The notes beneath the pieces are model-generated. The model was not told the origin of the DNA, searched no databases, and saw only the letters and a list, made by a program, of their open reading frames with translations. The translations under genes and the position numbers were made by a program. Shown piece after piece: positions 20,895 through 31,459 of a stretch of DNA of 64,000 nucleotides (positions are counted from its first letter, which is position 1; every line of letters begins with the position of its first letter). The stretch is from Clytia hemisphaerica (lineage: Eukaryota; Cnidaria; Hydrozoa; Leptothecata; Clytiidae): assembly GCA_902728285.1 (NCBI GenBank), contig CACVBU010001193.1, forward strand, positions 248,001 through 312,000. Reading direction: 5' to 3'.

Positions 20895-21756
20895 CCGTCA
20901 ACAGCTCTAACTTGGGACGATTGGTCAAAACATGGGATTGTTGATATCTGGACTGCGTTTTCACTTACTGTTTAATTTTGACAACAAGTTTATTTTGATA
21001 CTTTAAAACCAAATTTATCAATCAAACTTTCACCATCCCATAATCAGTAACCAAATGTATTTTTAACCCTTTGGATCTGCACATTATTTTGGTATTTTAG
21101 GGTTCCTTGACACCTAGGCGAATGAAGAATGACTTTTTGATGGTCTGAATACATACTTTAAAGTTAATGATACTTTGCTCCTAGCAACCAGACTAGGTTG
21201 CCTAGCAACCAAAATTTCTGAAAAATATTTTTTTTTCGTCAATTTTCAACTTTGGAGTCATCTGAAGAGTTGATTAGTTGAGTTTAGACTAAAAATATCC
21301 ACACAAATAAGACCAAATTTAGTACTGACCAAATGCAGAAAAAATATTGTAAGAAGCTTGTCTACTTTCCAAGATATTGTAAGAAGCTGAAAGTCAAAAG
21401 TGCTAAAAATGGGTAATTTCTCCTTAGAAAATTAGTAAGGCTATTTTAACCTGTGATAGAGACTGAAAAAATCAATATTTTTGCTCTTACAAACCACTCA
21501 AACACACATGGTTTTCAGATGGGTATATTCTCACAATTTTCACAATTTTCCACAGAAAAACGGACTTTTTTATATCTGTGTCAAACAAAGGCTTGCGCGA
21601 ATGCCCACGACCACATTTACGCGTTTCTTGCTAGATTTGTTCCGTACTCACATTATTTGCTATCTATGATTTGCAGTATTTTAATTAAATGACTTTGGAG
21701 GTTTAAATTGCAGTCCAATGTTTTGTAAGATAGTCCCAAGTTAGAGCCGTTGATAG
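20895..21756. mobile_element. 862-bp TA-flanked inverted-repeat element
   Basis: TA at 20893-20894 and 21757-21758. Left end CCGTCAACAGCTCTAACTTG; right end on the minus strand CTATCAACGGCTCTAACTTG, followed on both by GGAC. A further single copy of the terminal word (CCCAAGTTGGTGCAGTTGACGG) lies at about 23192-23214. No transposase frame. TA duplication suggests a Tc1/mariner-related MITE. Confidence 0.6.
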
Positions 21757-22281
21757 TACTGGACGAGCCACTGCTTGCCAACTATTTCCAAAGAGGTTAT
21801 TCAGCTGTAATTAAGTATACCACCTACACGACCCTGTTGCGAAGCACTGGACTGTCCACAATCAACCCGTGCCAACCAACCAATCCAATGGTAAAAATCT
21901 TTAAATAATAATGTCAGTTTCTTTTTGTTTTATTAAAATTTTCAAAATCACCCTCAGATTGAATCAGAAATGATATTTGATGGCAAAGTTAGAATTATGT
22001 TTCATGTTTTATGTTAACTCATTAACTTTTTAGCTACAATTAAGTTCTTAAAACACTGTCATTGATTATCTGTTATCATGAAAAATGAACTTCTTCTACC
22101 TACTACTACACTACAGTCCAGTGGCATTGTGGTCGGGGGAGGGGGTGTCAAAGATTCAGGGGCGACAAAATCAACAAATGAGACTAGACAAAATAACCTT
22201 TATTTCTTTTTTCAAAAACTTTGCGCCCTTAGCTTGCTAGCTAGCACCCCATAGAATTCAGAAGGGCATCAAAGTTTTATA

Positions 22282-22739
22282 CCGTGAGTGGTCCTAAATC
22301 CGATAGCCCTGCCTAAATCCGACCCCCCCCCAAATAATTACTATGAAAAAAAATTCTATGTTTACAAGCATTCTCTCTACAAGTTGAACAATAAACTGCA
22401 AGAACTCTCGAAACAAAACATCTAATAAGATGACTATAATGTCAAGATGTCAATTAATTTGATCAAAAAAGTGTGAGTTAAAAATAATTACCTCTATCGA
22501 ATCCGTTGCTCGTGTTTAAAACGTTAACAATTTTGTAATACTGTAGAAAATTATGTTTTGTATAAGAAGCAATTATTGTTATTTGGTTCAATTGGTTCAG
22601 TGTATCAATTCTCTCAGTTTAGTTGACACTTTAGTATCTTCATTGCGTCACAGCAAAAGGTTTGTTTTTATTTTAGTTTGTATCTTTGAAAGACCCCATC
22701 GGATAAAGGCAGGGCTGTCGGATTTAGGTCCACTCACAG
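22282..22739. mobile_element. 458-bp TA-flanked MITE, TIR GTGAGTGG(T/A)CCTAAATCC
   Basis: TA at 22280-22281 and 22740-22741. The ends match for about 38 bp: CCGTGAGTGGTCCTAAATCC at the left, and CTGTGAGTGGACCTAAATCC on the minus strand at the right, both followed by GA(C/T)AGCCCTGCCT. Non-coding, with a C run in the left half. Confidence 0.68.
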
Positions 22740-22743
22740 TAGT

Positions 22744-23027
22744 TACTCTTAGGTTCCAAATAAACGGGGGGGGGGAGGTTCGAATAAACGGGGGGACCTA
22801 ATTGCCGGGGGGGGGAGTTGGAAATTGTAATTCTGAAACCCAAAAATAAGGTAAAAATAGGCTAAAATCATGCTATTTAGAGCAAAATAAGGGGCCTTCT
22901 CTTTAACAGCTGAAAATATTCTTAGAGATTAATAAACGGGGGGGGTCCTAATAAGGTCCAGGGGGCTTGGAAAGTTTTCGAAAAATTAACAAGCGGGGAG
23001 GCCCGTTTATTTGGAACCTGAGAGTAC
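22744..23027. mobile_element. G-run-rich inverted-repeat element (GGTTCCAAATAAACGGG)
   Basis: The left end has AGGTTCCAAATAAACGGG; the right end on the minus strand has CTCAGGTTCCAAATAAACGGG. Inside are several AATAAACGGGGGG blocks and G runs of 8-10. It abuts the preceding MITE almost directly, so the two may be nested or tandem insertions. Confidence 0.55.
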
Positions 23028-23700
23028 TGCCTACAGCCCCCAAAACATTGATTAAATCTAAAATTTCTCTCAAATCCAGAGGAAAAGAAGTTTTACAAAA
23101 ATTTCTGCTACATGCAAAACTTTAACATCTCTACTTTATTTCCAGAAAGTTCTTTTTCAAAATTTTCAATGGAATGGCCGTCCCAGGTTGCGTCAGATAG
23201 TCCCAAGTTGGTGCAGTTGACGGTATAACTATAATCCTGGTTGTTAAAATGCAGGTTTTGGGCCCCTAAAAAAGAAAATAGAAAATACAAGAAAAGAAGA
23301 CTAGAAGAAGAGTCAGCTCTATAACAGTCTCCTATATCAGGATTAGAAATTAGGCTACAGTTGTGTTACCTCTTTAATCTTTTCCTTTACAACAATACAA
23401 TGTTGACATGTACATTGACAAGTAATCCCTGAGAAAAGTTTTTATAGAAATCTGCAACAAAAACGAAAGTGGTCTCTTCTACGGATTGCTTCCCAGCGCT
23501 CCTTTCAGCTGTTTATCAAATTTCCACCAATGAGGTTGCCACATTTCAAACAGCCCTTCTTTTTGGCACCCGTGGCCTTTCAGTGCCTTCAAAATCTTAA
23601 ATATTTTCATTTTGAAGAATAGGTGCAAAAAAGTGAAACATAGAAAAGTTTCATTTTTCATTGCATTAATCGAAATGGGGGGGGGGGGGAATCTCACTAG

Positions 23701-23970
23701 TTCGACAATGTAGTTATTCGACAGTACATTTGGTCGAACAACTATTCTGTCGAACTAGTGAGCGCTCACATATTCGACAGACCACATGTTCGACGTTTAC
23801 AAGTCCGACACATTGTTCATTTGTCGAACTGGTGAGGTGTCGAACATCTAAGCACCCAGTTGTTCGACACCCAGCTGTTCGACACTTACTTGTTCGACCA
23901 ATGGATGTCGAACATCTAAGCGCCCACTTGTTCGACATAGCAGTTGATCGACAAACCAGTTGTTCGACAA
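23701..23970. repeat. Array A of a degenerate TTCGACA unit in both orientations
   Basis: About 14 exact copies of TTCGAC or its complement GTCGAA in 270 bp, plus variants. They recur roughly every 15-20 bp, the clearest run being TTCGACACCCAGCTG then TTCGACACTTACTTG. Apparent open frames here are by-products of the repeat. It faces array B at 24697-24990. Confidence 0.75.
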
Positions 23971-24227
23971 CCATTAATTGCATGTTCTTGATATGCAAGT
24001 TACGCCATATTACGTCATTTTCCGAAAATAACGGAATTTTGCCTCTGTGACTTAGAAAATCAGAATTCAAAAAAAATATATATATACCCATATTGTACTT
24101 GGTACCGTGCTGTTCTTACCTAAATATTTCGCTTAGACAAAAAGCTTCTAATTTGACAAAACTTTTGTGAAAATGAGGTATCGGTAGCGGTAACTAAACA
24201 GTTACATATTGAAGTATTGAAGGCGCC

Positions 24228-24485
24228 GCAAATTTTTTTTCCGTACATGGACGGGAGTATCATCGACGGTTGGGAGTATCTCATCTTTGTTGTTTGGATT
24301 TGTTGTTTGGAATTGCTTAGGTCAGGGTTGCTAGTAACGGCTTGTCACTGTGCCGGGTGCATACTCGGTGCCTTGGGCCCCGCAGGGTTGCTAGTAACGG
24401 CTCGAATTTCAGTCAGGTTAAAAAGGGGCAATTTTACCCATATTATAATAACATTACCCCCGTCCATGCACGGAAAAAATTTGCG
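24228..24485. mobile_element. 258-bp MITE with 8-bp target duplication AAGGCGCC
   Basis: AAGGCGCC occurs directly before (24220-24227) and after (24486-24493). The left end GCAAATTTTTTTTCCGTACA and the minus-strand right end CGCAAATTTTTTCCGTGCAT both continue into TGGACGGG, giving TIRs of about 28 bp. It shares about 190 bp, including GGTCAGGGTTGCTAGTAACG, with the element at 5071-5491. The piece GGGTTGCTAGTAACGGCT is present twice inside this copy. Confidence 0.75.
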
Positions 24486-24696
24486 AAGGCGCCAACTATG
24501 GCTGTTAAAAATCTTTCGATAGGCAAATGAATTTAAAAAGATCAGAAAATGGCCCGGAAAATGCAAAGTTGAGAAACGAACCAGGCTGGTACTGTGTAAT
24601 AAAAAATGAGAATAATATTTTTTGATGCTTTTTTCACGGGGACAGATCTTAGTTTATTTCAATGTTTTGTCTTACGACGGTTCCTTAACCTCGCTA

Positions 24697-24990
24697 TTGT
24701 CGACAAGTGGGTGTCGAATAAATGAATGTCGAACATGTAAACGTTCAACTGTTCAACACCAACTTGTTCGACTGTCGAACAAGTAGGTGTCGAATAAATG
24801 GAAGTCGAACATGTTAATGGTCAACTGTGCGACATCCACTTGTCCGACAATACTGTGAGTTGTCGAACAAATTGATGTCGAACAACTGGTCCGTCTATCA
24901 TCTGGGCGCTCAATTGTTCGACAACTCACTTGTTCGACAAATTTGCAAAAATGTCGAACAAGTGAGTTGTCGAACAATTGAGTTGTCGAA
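24697..24990. repeat. Array B of the TTCGACA unit, containing a perfect 31-bp hairpin
   Basis: 13 exact GTCGAA/TTCGAC words in about 290 bp. The clearest period is 16 bp (TTCGACAACTCAATTG, TTCGACAACTCACTTG). 24909-24939 and 24952-24982 are perfect inverted repeats of 31 bp with a 12-nt loop. The outer edge of B, read on the minus strand (TCACCTATTCGACAACTC), resembles the outer edge of A (TCACTAGTTCGACAATGT), so A and B may be the long ends of one foldback element of about 1.3 kb. Confidence 0.75.
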
Positions 24991-25146
24991 TAGGTGACAT
25001 AGCACCGATGGGGGATTTGGAAAATTTTCTATGTTTAGTTTTTTGCACAAACCCCTGTAACTATGGGCGAGCACCCTGTTGCTAAGATGTTGGCTTTAAA
25101 TCGAAAATGAAACCACTTTACAATGAAAGTAAAATCAGTCTGTACT

Positions 25147-25750
25147 CAGTCGGGTGTTTAAGATAAAAACAATTATTGCTCTTTTCGGAAATTATTGCCG
25201 AAAACGGCAATTTTTTTAACGATGAAATGCTGAATCAGCAGAAATACAAAAAAGTAAATAAATGAAAATTGCTGTTTTCGGCAATTATTGCCGTTTTTGC
25301 AAATAAAAGTTGATTTTATTATTGAGCACGTGGTATTTGACACCCGCGCGATAAGTAGGTCCACTGTGCCTCGTTTAGTATTGTTTTCAACTGGTTTTCG
25401 TTGGAAATGCAGATAGCAAAATCAAGTCTTATATAAACATACAATTTACAACAGGGGTTTTGTTATCTCTTTCTGGCTGTGTTTCGGCATCGATGCAGGA
25501 TCTTTTAACATATTATTTTAGAACTTTTCATGTTATTGAGCAGCGAAAAATTGAAAAAATCACTTTTAGAAATCCGAAAAACCTTTTTCTCAATGCAATT
25601 TTACTATTTTCAAACACCTCTGACATCTTTGCCCTTAAAAGGACAACACATTTTGCTGATTCAGCATTTTATTGTTAAAAAAATTGCCGTTTTCGGCAAT
25701 AATTTCCAAAAAGAGCAATAATTGCAGTTTTTATCTTAAACACCCGACTG
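25147..25750. mobile_element. 604-bp inverted-repeat element, TSD GTACT
   Basis: Direct repeats GTACT at 25142-25146 and 25751-25755 flank near-identical inverted ends of about 95 bp (25147-25240 and 25654-25750). These begin CAGTCGGGTGTTTAAGATAA and end at TGCTGAATCAGCA; the only clear indel is 3 bp. A third partial copy of the GCCGTTTTCGGCAAT word lies inside. No transposase; superfamily not assigned. Confidence 0.82.
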
Positions 25751-25755
25751 GTACT

Positions 25756-27402
25756 CCAAATCCCGTAATCTATATATACGAGTTTAAGACTAGCTATATA
25801 TATAATAATATACTGTCTAAAAGAATTAGTATGGCAAAATTCCTGAATTTTCTGATTTTCATCTTCTTGATGGGAAGGCTTTTCGGCAGTCAGAAGTGTC
25901 TTTTTTCCATGCATGAAAGTACTAGTTACTCGGAGGAGTACTCCAATCCAGTCGAATTTAATCAAAATTATTGCACACTACTGTATGTATTTCTATTCTT
26001 TAATTAACATAAACTTTACAAAAAGTTATTCTTGCCAATGTAACATAAATAATAAAGAGAAACATTAAAACACTTGGGGAAAAACACCACACCAATTGAA
26101 AAAAAATTGTGGGGGGGGGCCATATATTCCAAAGATGGGGGCACCGTTTCAAGAAATTGACTTTTGCATATGGCCCCTGCAGAAAGATTTTCCCACAACG
26201 CCACTGCTACAATCAGGAGATCTGTGACATCAAAAGTCAAAAAATAAAATGGAGCCAAAGCAAAACAGCTTCCCCGATTTCAGCTGGGATTTGCGCGGGA
26301 AATTCAATGATTTTATACTCAGTATTTTAAGGAATGGGCCGAGGTTGCCCCATATTTGCGCGGGAAATATTGAATGACTGAGATTAGGACCAGCTCGACT
26401 CGACGTTGGAAAAAGTTTGAAAAAATAAACCTTATTGTGGAGCAACAACAAATTCGAATACAAGTAGATTGGTGTCGAAGTTGCAAGGCACGTTGGGAGA
26501 CTGCACTGCCAAATTAATTCGAAAGTTTTCATTAGTCAGCAGTCAGGCAGTCAGGCAGTGTGTTCTTCATTTATCGATCACATCGATCATATTGACCATA
26601 CTTAATTGGTTAGTGAAAAGGGAAAAGCAGCTCCACAAGTCTACCGTAATTCAGGTGATTATACTTTTTTCTTTGATTTTTTTTTCTCCATTATAATTAA
26701 GAATACCGCAAAAGTGCAGTTTTTGGTTAGGTTCATACACGGCGACTGGCTTCTCCTTACATAAACAAAGGATGCTCAGTTCTATTATTGAACAGTCTGA
26801 CTAAGAGTCCTCAGCTCAGGTTAGAACTGTATTTTATACTGACACACAGTTTTTCAGATAAAGTGTGTTAATCCGGCGTGAACCATTATGATGGCACAAG
26901 ACCAGCGCACTCTCACCAGAAGCAGCTGGCCGAGAGATTTTTTAGAAATATGTGTTCTTACTGGTTCTTATTTTCTAGGAGACCACATGTTTTACCGTGA
27001 GATCATCAGGTAACTTGCATCAGTGGAGGCAGACATGCATAGGTATGACCTTCATCTACTTTCATCACGCTATGACCTTCAATTTTTATATACAATAATG
27101 TGTTCTTATTTCTAGGAAACTTTTATCACACTATTTTGTCTCCCTAAACTTATTGCTACTTTATGGTTGGATGTGTTCTAAAATCTAGGAAAGACATTTT
27201 GCTAAGATATACTTGTAAGATATTTGTTTCTTTCCGCGAAAGATGTGTTCTCTCATCAATTTTTTCTTGATTATACCACTAACTCCTTAAAAGATGTGTT
27301 CTGAAGCTTTCTAGGGTTACCTAGACAACAAGAGCTGATTTCTAGCTGATAAATTTTCGAAGATCTTATCAGAACAGATCAAAATTTCAAGTTATAGTCT
27401 GT
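25756..27402. other. Repeat-rich intergenic DNA, no gene seen
   Basis: Contains a direct repeat TTTGCGCGGGAAAT at about 26291 and 26356, and G runs near 26110. Between 26950 and 27315 five copies of ATGTGTTCT are spaced 60-130 bp apart, several followed by TCTAGG. No supported exon. Confidence 0.35.
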
Positions 27403-27702
27403 TACCCCCTGTGGACGACATGGATTTTCCGTAGCATTTTGCTTTTGAAAAATTTCAGGATTTCCATAACATTCAATATTTTTTATGGGAAAATCTTGGA
27501 TTTTCCGATATTTGACAAGAAAATAGAGCAAATTTTATGGATTTTCCAATACTTAGTAATAGAATAGAGCAAATTTTATGGATTTTTTGATACATATAAC
27601 TAAATAACGTGGAAAAATCCTGGATTTTCAGAAACCTTCTCAAATTTCTCAGGATTTCCAAGTGAAAAAAAAAAATCCAAAAAACCTTGTCCACAAGGGA
27701 TA
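27403..27702. mobile_element. Imperfect inverted-repeat element ending CCC(C/T)TGTGGAC
   Basis: The left end TTACCCCCTGTGGACGACAT faces the right end GTCCACAAGGGATAA. The interior holds two to three direct copies of AGAGCAAATTTTATGGATTT about 65 bp apart. It touches the SINE that follows. Borders are approximate. Confidence 0.45.
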
Positions 27703-27935
27703 ATGGTTTTTTTCTGGAACTACCCATTGTGGAATTGATACCTAGCACAGTCACCGGCCGACAAACTGACAGGATTCTGTAGTTTCTGTCTACCCAATTC
27801 CTTCCCATCACATGGCATGGGTTGGCTCGGGCGAAGGTACATTTACTTGCCAAGTGAATCACATTACCAAGTGGGAATCAAACCCTGAACGGTAGTTAAG
27901 ATTGATAATAACCACTACACTACTGCGCCTACTGG
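27703..27935 (-). mobile_element. tRNA-derived SINE
   Basis: Read on the minus strand, the element starts GGCGCAGTAGTGTAGTGGTT with an A box (TAGTGTAGTGGTTATTATC, plus 27904-27922) and a B box GGTTTGATTCCC (plus 27873-27884) at tRNA spacing. A unique body of about 150 bp follows, ending in an A-rich stretch (CCAGAAAAAAA). The head resembles the TAGTGGTTA type of tRNA A box. Standard SINE architecture; no target duplication was fixed. Confidence 0.7.
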
Positions 27936-28179
27936 GTTAGGTTCATAATAACCAGACAGTACTAATCGAACATTGGATTGTGATCGAAGTCATCAGTAAT
28001 GATCGATAGGTAATAATCAAAGGTAGTCAGTGACCACCTATTGATTATTCTATCGGTGATTGAATACTCCCTCACCTCCAAATCATGGCATTCCGTAAGT
28101 TGGTCTAATATCGACATCCCTTTTCTAATTTCGACACCCTTCTTTGAAGATGGGAACAATAGGAAGGTCAGGATCACTG

Positions 28180-29605
28180 ATAAATAAAAATGTTTCCACT
28201 CTGCTTGATAAGCAAAGAAAAATAGTCTCCATCAGCGATTCCAACCTTCCTAATTAATCCTATCTCTTAAGAAAGGTGTTGAGATTAGAAGACGGATGTC
28301 GGCATTGGACGAACTTACGGTTTTCTTCTACCATTTTTTATTTGTTCGATGATTTTGATTACTGTTCGATTACTTTTGATCATATTGAATACATTCGATT
28401 ATGTTGAATATGTTTCCTGAAGCAACGTGTCAGATTCTGAAACCAAGTTTATCTTGTCCAATAAAAAAAACACTTTTGTTTTCTCCGACCAATCAGATTG
28501 CGCGATATGAGTTACTTGAGGTAACCTGGGCGAACACTCAAAATGGCTGGGTGATTACTGAAGGTTATTCTTTATGGGTGGTGCTTCTTTTTGCCCTTTG
28601 GTTTTAGGTCAATCTTTTTGGTTTTTCTTAAAGATAAATGTATATATTTTCTTATATGTAATCAATTGGTTATTGAAGAAATCAATTATTATTGAAGTAA
28701 TCAATTGGTTATCGAAGTTATTTTAGTAATCAACAATCAAAGTGCTCAACCAGTTATTGAGTCTCAAAGGGTTGTTAAGAAAGTGATCTTAATAATTAGG
28801 TAAAAAAAGAGAGAGCCATCTAAAGTCCATTTGCTTTTAAAGTGTGCACTGTGATGAAATATAAACAAACCAAAATAGACCCTATTGTGGAGAAATACCA
28901 AACTTTGCGAGAAAAGGAATATGATTGATTTTGTCATGTTATTAGCTCTCAAATGTTTAAAGCTCTAATAAGATAGATGGTGATCAAATAGTGACAATCC
29001 AGTCTAAAAATCAGTTTTGTTCAGCTCAGAGTGCCAAGAAAGGTTAAAGGTTTAAAATTGTATATATTTTTGCTGTCTTACTACAATAAAGAGGGAAAAG
29101 AAAATCACACGTGTATTTTGATCGGAATAATGACTAATATTGCTTAGGGCTAGCCATCAGCGATGTTCGGTTCTAGAAACCCGTTTGAAATATTTTTGTG
29201 AAAACGTAGTAGAATCAGATTTAAAATGAAAAGTTTTGAAGTCTTGTCGGGGAAAAAATCGCGAAAGGGATTTGAAGGGTCATCAGGGTTGACCAAAAAT
29301 TGGACTTTTTCTCATTTGGGTGCTATAAGACTTCATTTTTGGTTCAGAGGTACTTTGATTATTAAATATCCCATCAGAAGCTGTTCAGTGAGAGTATGGT
29401 ATTTATGGCCTGATTTGAATTTGTTTATATTGGTTTGAATTTTGTGCCAAAAAAGCCCACTTGATAAGGTAGCCAATCAGATTCCTTCATTAGGTACCCC
29501 CAGGCTGGAATCTTGCAATCCCTTTGATTTTTGAAAAAACCTGTCATGCTGTGACAAAATGGATACTTTGAACAATTTTAGGCAAACTTACACTAGATTT
29601 ACCTA
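28180..29605. other. Intergenic DNA, no gene seen
   Basis: Only short random frames. A cluster of TCAATTGGTTAT(T/C)GAAG words lies at 28658-28720. Nothing else is supported. Confidence 0.35.
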
Positions 29606-29609
29606 GATA

Positions 29610-29801
29610 TCAAACTAAGGAACCTGATAAAATTGCTTTAAAAAACTTCAGATTCAATATTTTTGATTGAATTTGGTAATTTATTCCAAAATGTTGTTGC
29701 AGTAGGAACAAATTAGTTTTATACCCAAGAATTCTCCTTATCTTTTGTTGAAAATTGTCATCCCTTAAAGGTTTTGGTAAAATAGACAATAGGAATTGCA
29801 A
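29610..29801 (-). pseudogene. LINE fragment, RT C-terminal tail
   Basis: The 63-residue minus frame (LPKPLRDDNFQQKIRRILGY) aligns with the end of the RT protein at 41015-42598 (LPKHSRDGNNFQQKLGRILA). It continues with weak similarity to the last 30 residues. It is an isolated decayed piece of the same LINE family. Confidence 0.6.
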
Positions 29802-31170
29802 TATTGTTGTGACAGCCTAGCCTAGTCGTTTCAGGGATGTACTATTTTCCCAGATGCACCTTTGGTTAATTTTTGAACCACCTCAAAAAGTGGTTCCTTG
29901 GTTTCAATTTTTTTGTTAATACCTGATCATAGTAGCAAAGCGTTCAGATTACTAATTCAAACTATGAACCCGTTCATTGTTAAACTCAGATGGATGGTAC
30001 AATTCCAGAATTTATAAAACACACATAATCTTTTAATTCCCAAACAATGGGAACTAACCAATGTCTGCTTTCTTTATTGATTTGATCGTCTAACTTTTGC
30101 TTGTCTATCTTCCAGGCTTCCGGTAAAAGATTGCCAGAATGACGGCACCAAGCTCATCAGGTGATTTGCAGTGTTTTTTCCAAGCACCCAAATGCCCCCG
30201 TTAGACGGTGGCATTAAACTCAATTCAAATTGAGTTCATAGATAAATTCTATAAATTCATTCAATTTTAACCGTTTTAAAGTGCTAGTTAAGACAAAAAT
30301 ATGCTCAGCTTTCTGAACCCCCCACCAGGGCTAGCCCTGGACCCACAGGGGGCTCAAGGCGCCCCCAGCCTCTGATATCGCGGCTTACGCCTTTGTTAAA
30401 AACTCAATTTGAAAGTAAAAACGGAGGCATTGCTTGGTGCTTGGAAAAATCCCTGATTTGACATACTGATCAATATTGCTTGTTTGCAGTGAGTGAGGGG
30501 TTAAGGTTGGCTCAACAACCTATCTTGGAGCCCAATTTTTTCACTTATACTTTTGCCATTTTTGCCCTCGTTCCCACTTCCACCACAATCAAGTTAAAAC
30601 ATTGCAAAAGATGTTTTAGCTAACTTACGTTATGCAGCATTTCTTTCAATACGGGCTCGAAATAGTGGTCCTTCTCAGCAAAATTTCACATCCGTTGAAC
30701 ATGGTATCAGCCCCCCCCAGAAATCTGAAGGGCACCTAGGCCAGGTTAGTAGAGGGGGGCTAATGCCTTGCAATTCTTTGGGGTTACCTATTCATTAAGG
30801 GTACCTAACTCAAAGCAATTTTTCAAGGGGACCTAAATTGCTGGGGGCACCATGCTCAATGGGGGCACCTGAAAAGTGGGCTGAAACCATGGTCGAAGGC
30901 GACGGAGCTTTTTTTAGGTCTTTATTTTACATTTTCAATCGGTACAACATAAGTTATGCCATCTGACTTATGCCGCATCTTTCGAATAGATTTATTCTCT
31001 AGTTACGTACATTATGTAAAAAATAAAAACAAATATTCAAATGGAAAGTGATTTCTAGGCTTAATCTTTCTTTTTATTCCTTGGTGGATCATTTCCCAAA
31101 TTTCATTCATTCTGTATCATTGTCCAGTGTGAAAATTGTTGTAATTATCTTTAAAATGGGGGTGACTTAC

Positions 31171-31459
31171 TTGCTCCAAACTGCTTGGGACCTTTTGATT
31201 GTTCTTCCTCAATCATGCCCACAAGGTTCGAATTCGGATTGTGTGGATGGTGTTTGCGCTTGTTGTGGTTTGGAGAAGATAAATGATTGGGTAGTGGTCG
31301 ACGGTGCTTTGTGCATTGCGGAATGTGGCGTTTAGGTGTGTCAATGTTTATGTGGTCGTTTGTTTTGAAATCAACACTCACCATATTTGAGTCGTAGAAA
31401 ACTAGTCGTTTCAATGTTGACTTTTTTGTTGTTGGCTCTTCATTAAGAGATACTTTGGC
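31171..31459 (-). CDS. Possible orphan coding exon (96 codons), function unknown
   Basis: On the minus strand a GTTTTAG acceptor (ending 31460) and a GTAAGT donor (starting 31170) bound a 289-nt stretch that is open in one frame throughout: AKVSLNEEPTTKKSTLKRL at the start, GMIEEEQSKGPKQFGA at the end, with a His/Asn/Pro-rich middle. Partner exons were not identified. A piece near 30627-30672 (KDHYFEPVLKEMLHN before GTAAGT) could be another exon but its phase does not fit directly. This could be a lineage-specific gene or chance. Confidence 0.3.

Noticed and set aside
23714-24091. Open frames of 106-125 codons on both strands
   Set aside because: They run over the TTCGACA array and only translate the repeat; no protein family signal.
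23701-24990. Regularly spaced short repeats that might look like a CRISPR array
   Set aside because: Repeat words are 7 bp, in both orientations, with unequal spacers, in an animal genome with spliced genes; no cas genes.
30625-30672. Possible exon KDHYFEPVLKEMLHN before GTAAGT on the minus strand
   Set aside because: Phase does not fit the exon at 31171-31459; kept only as a note there.
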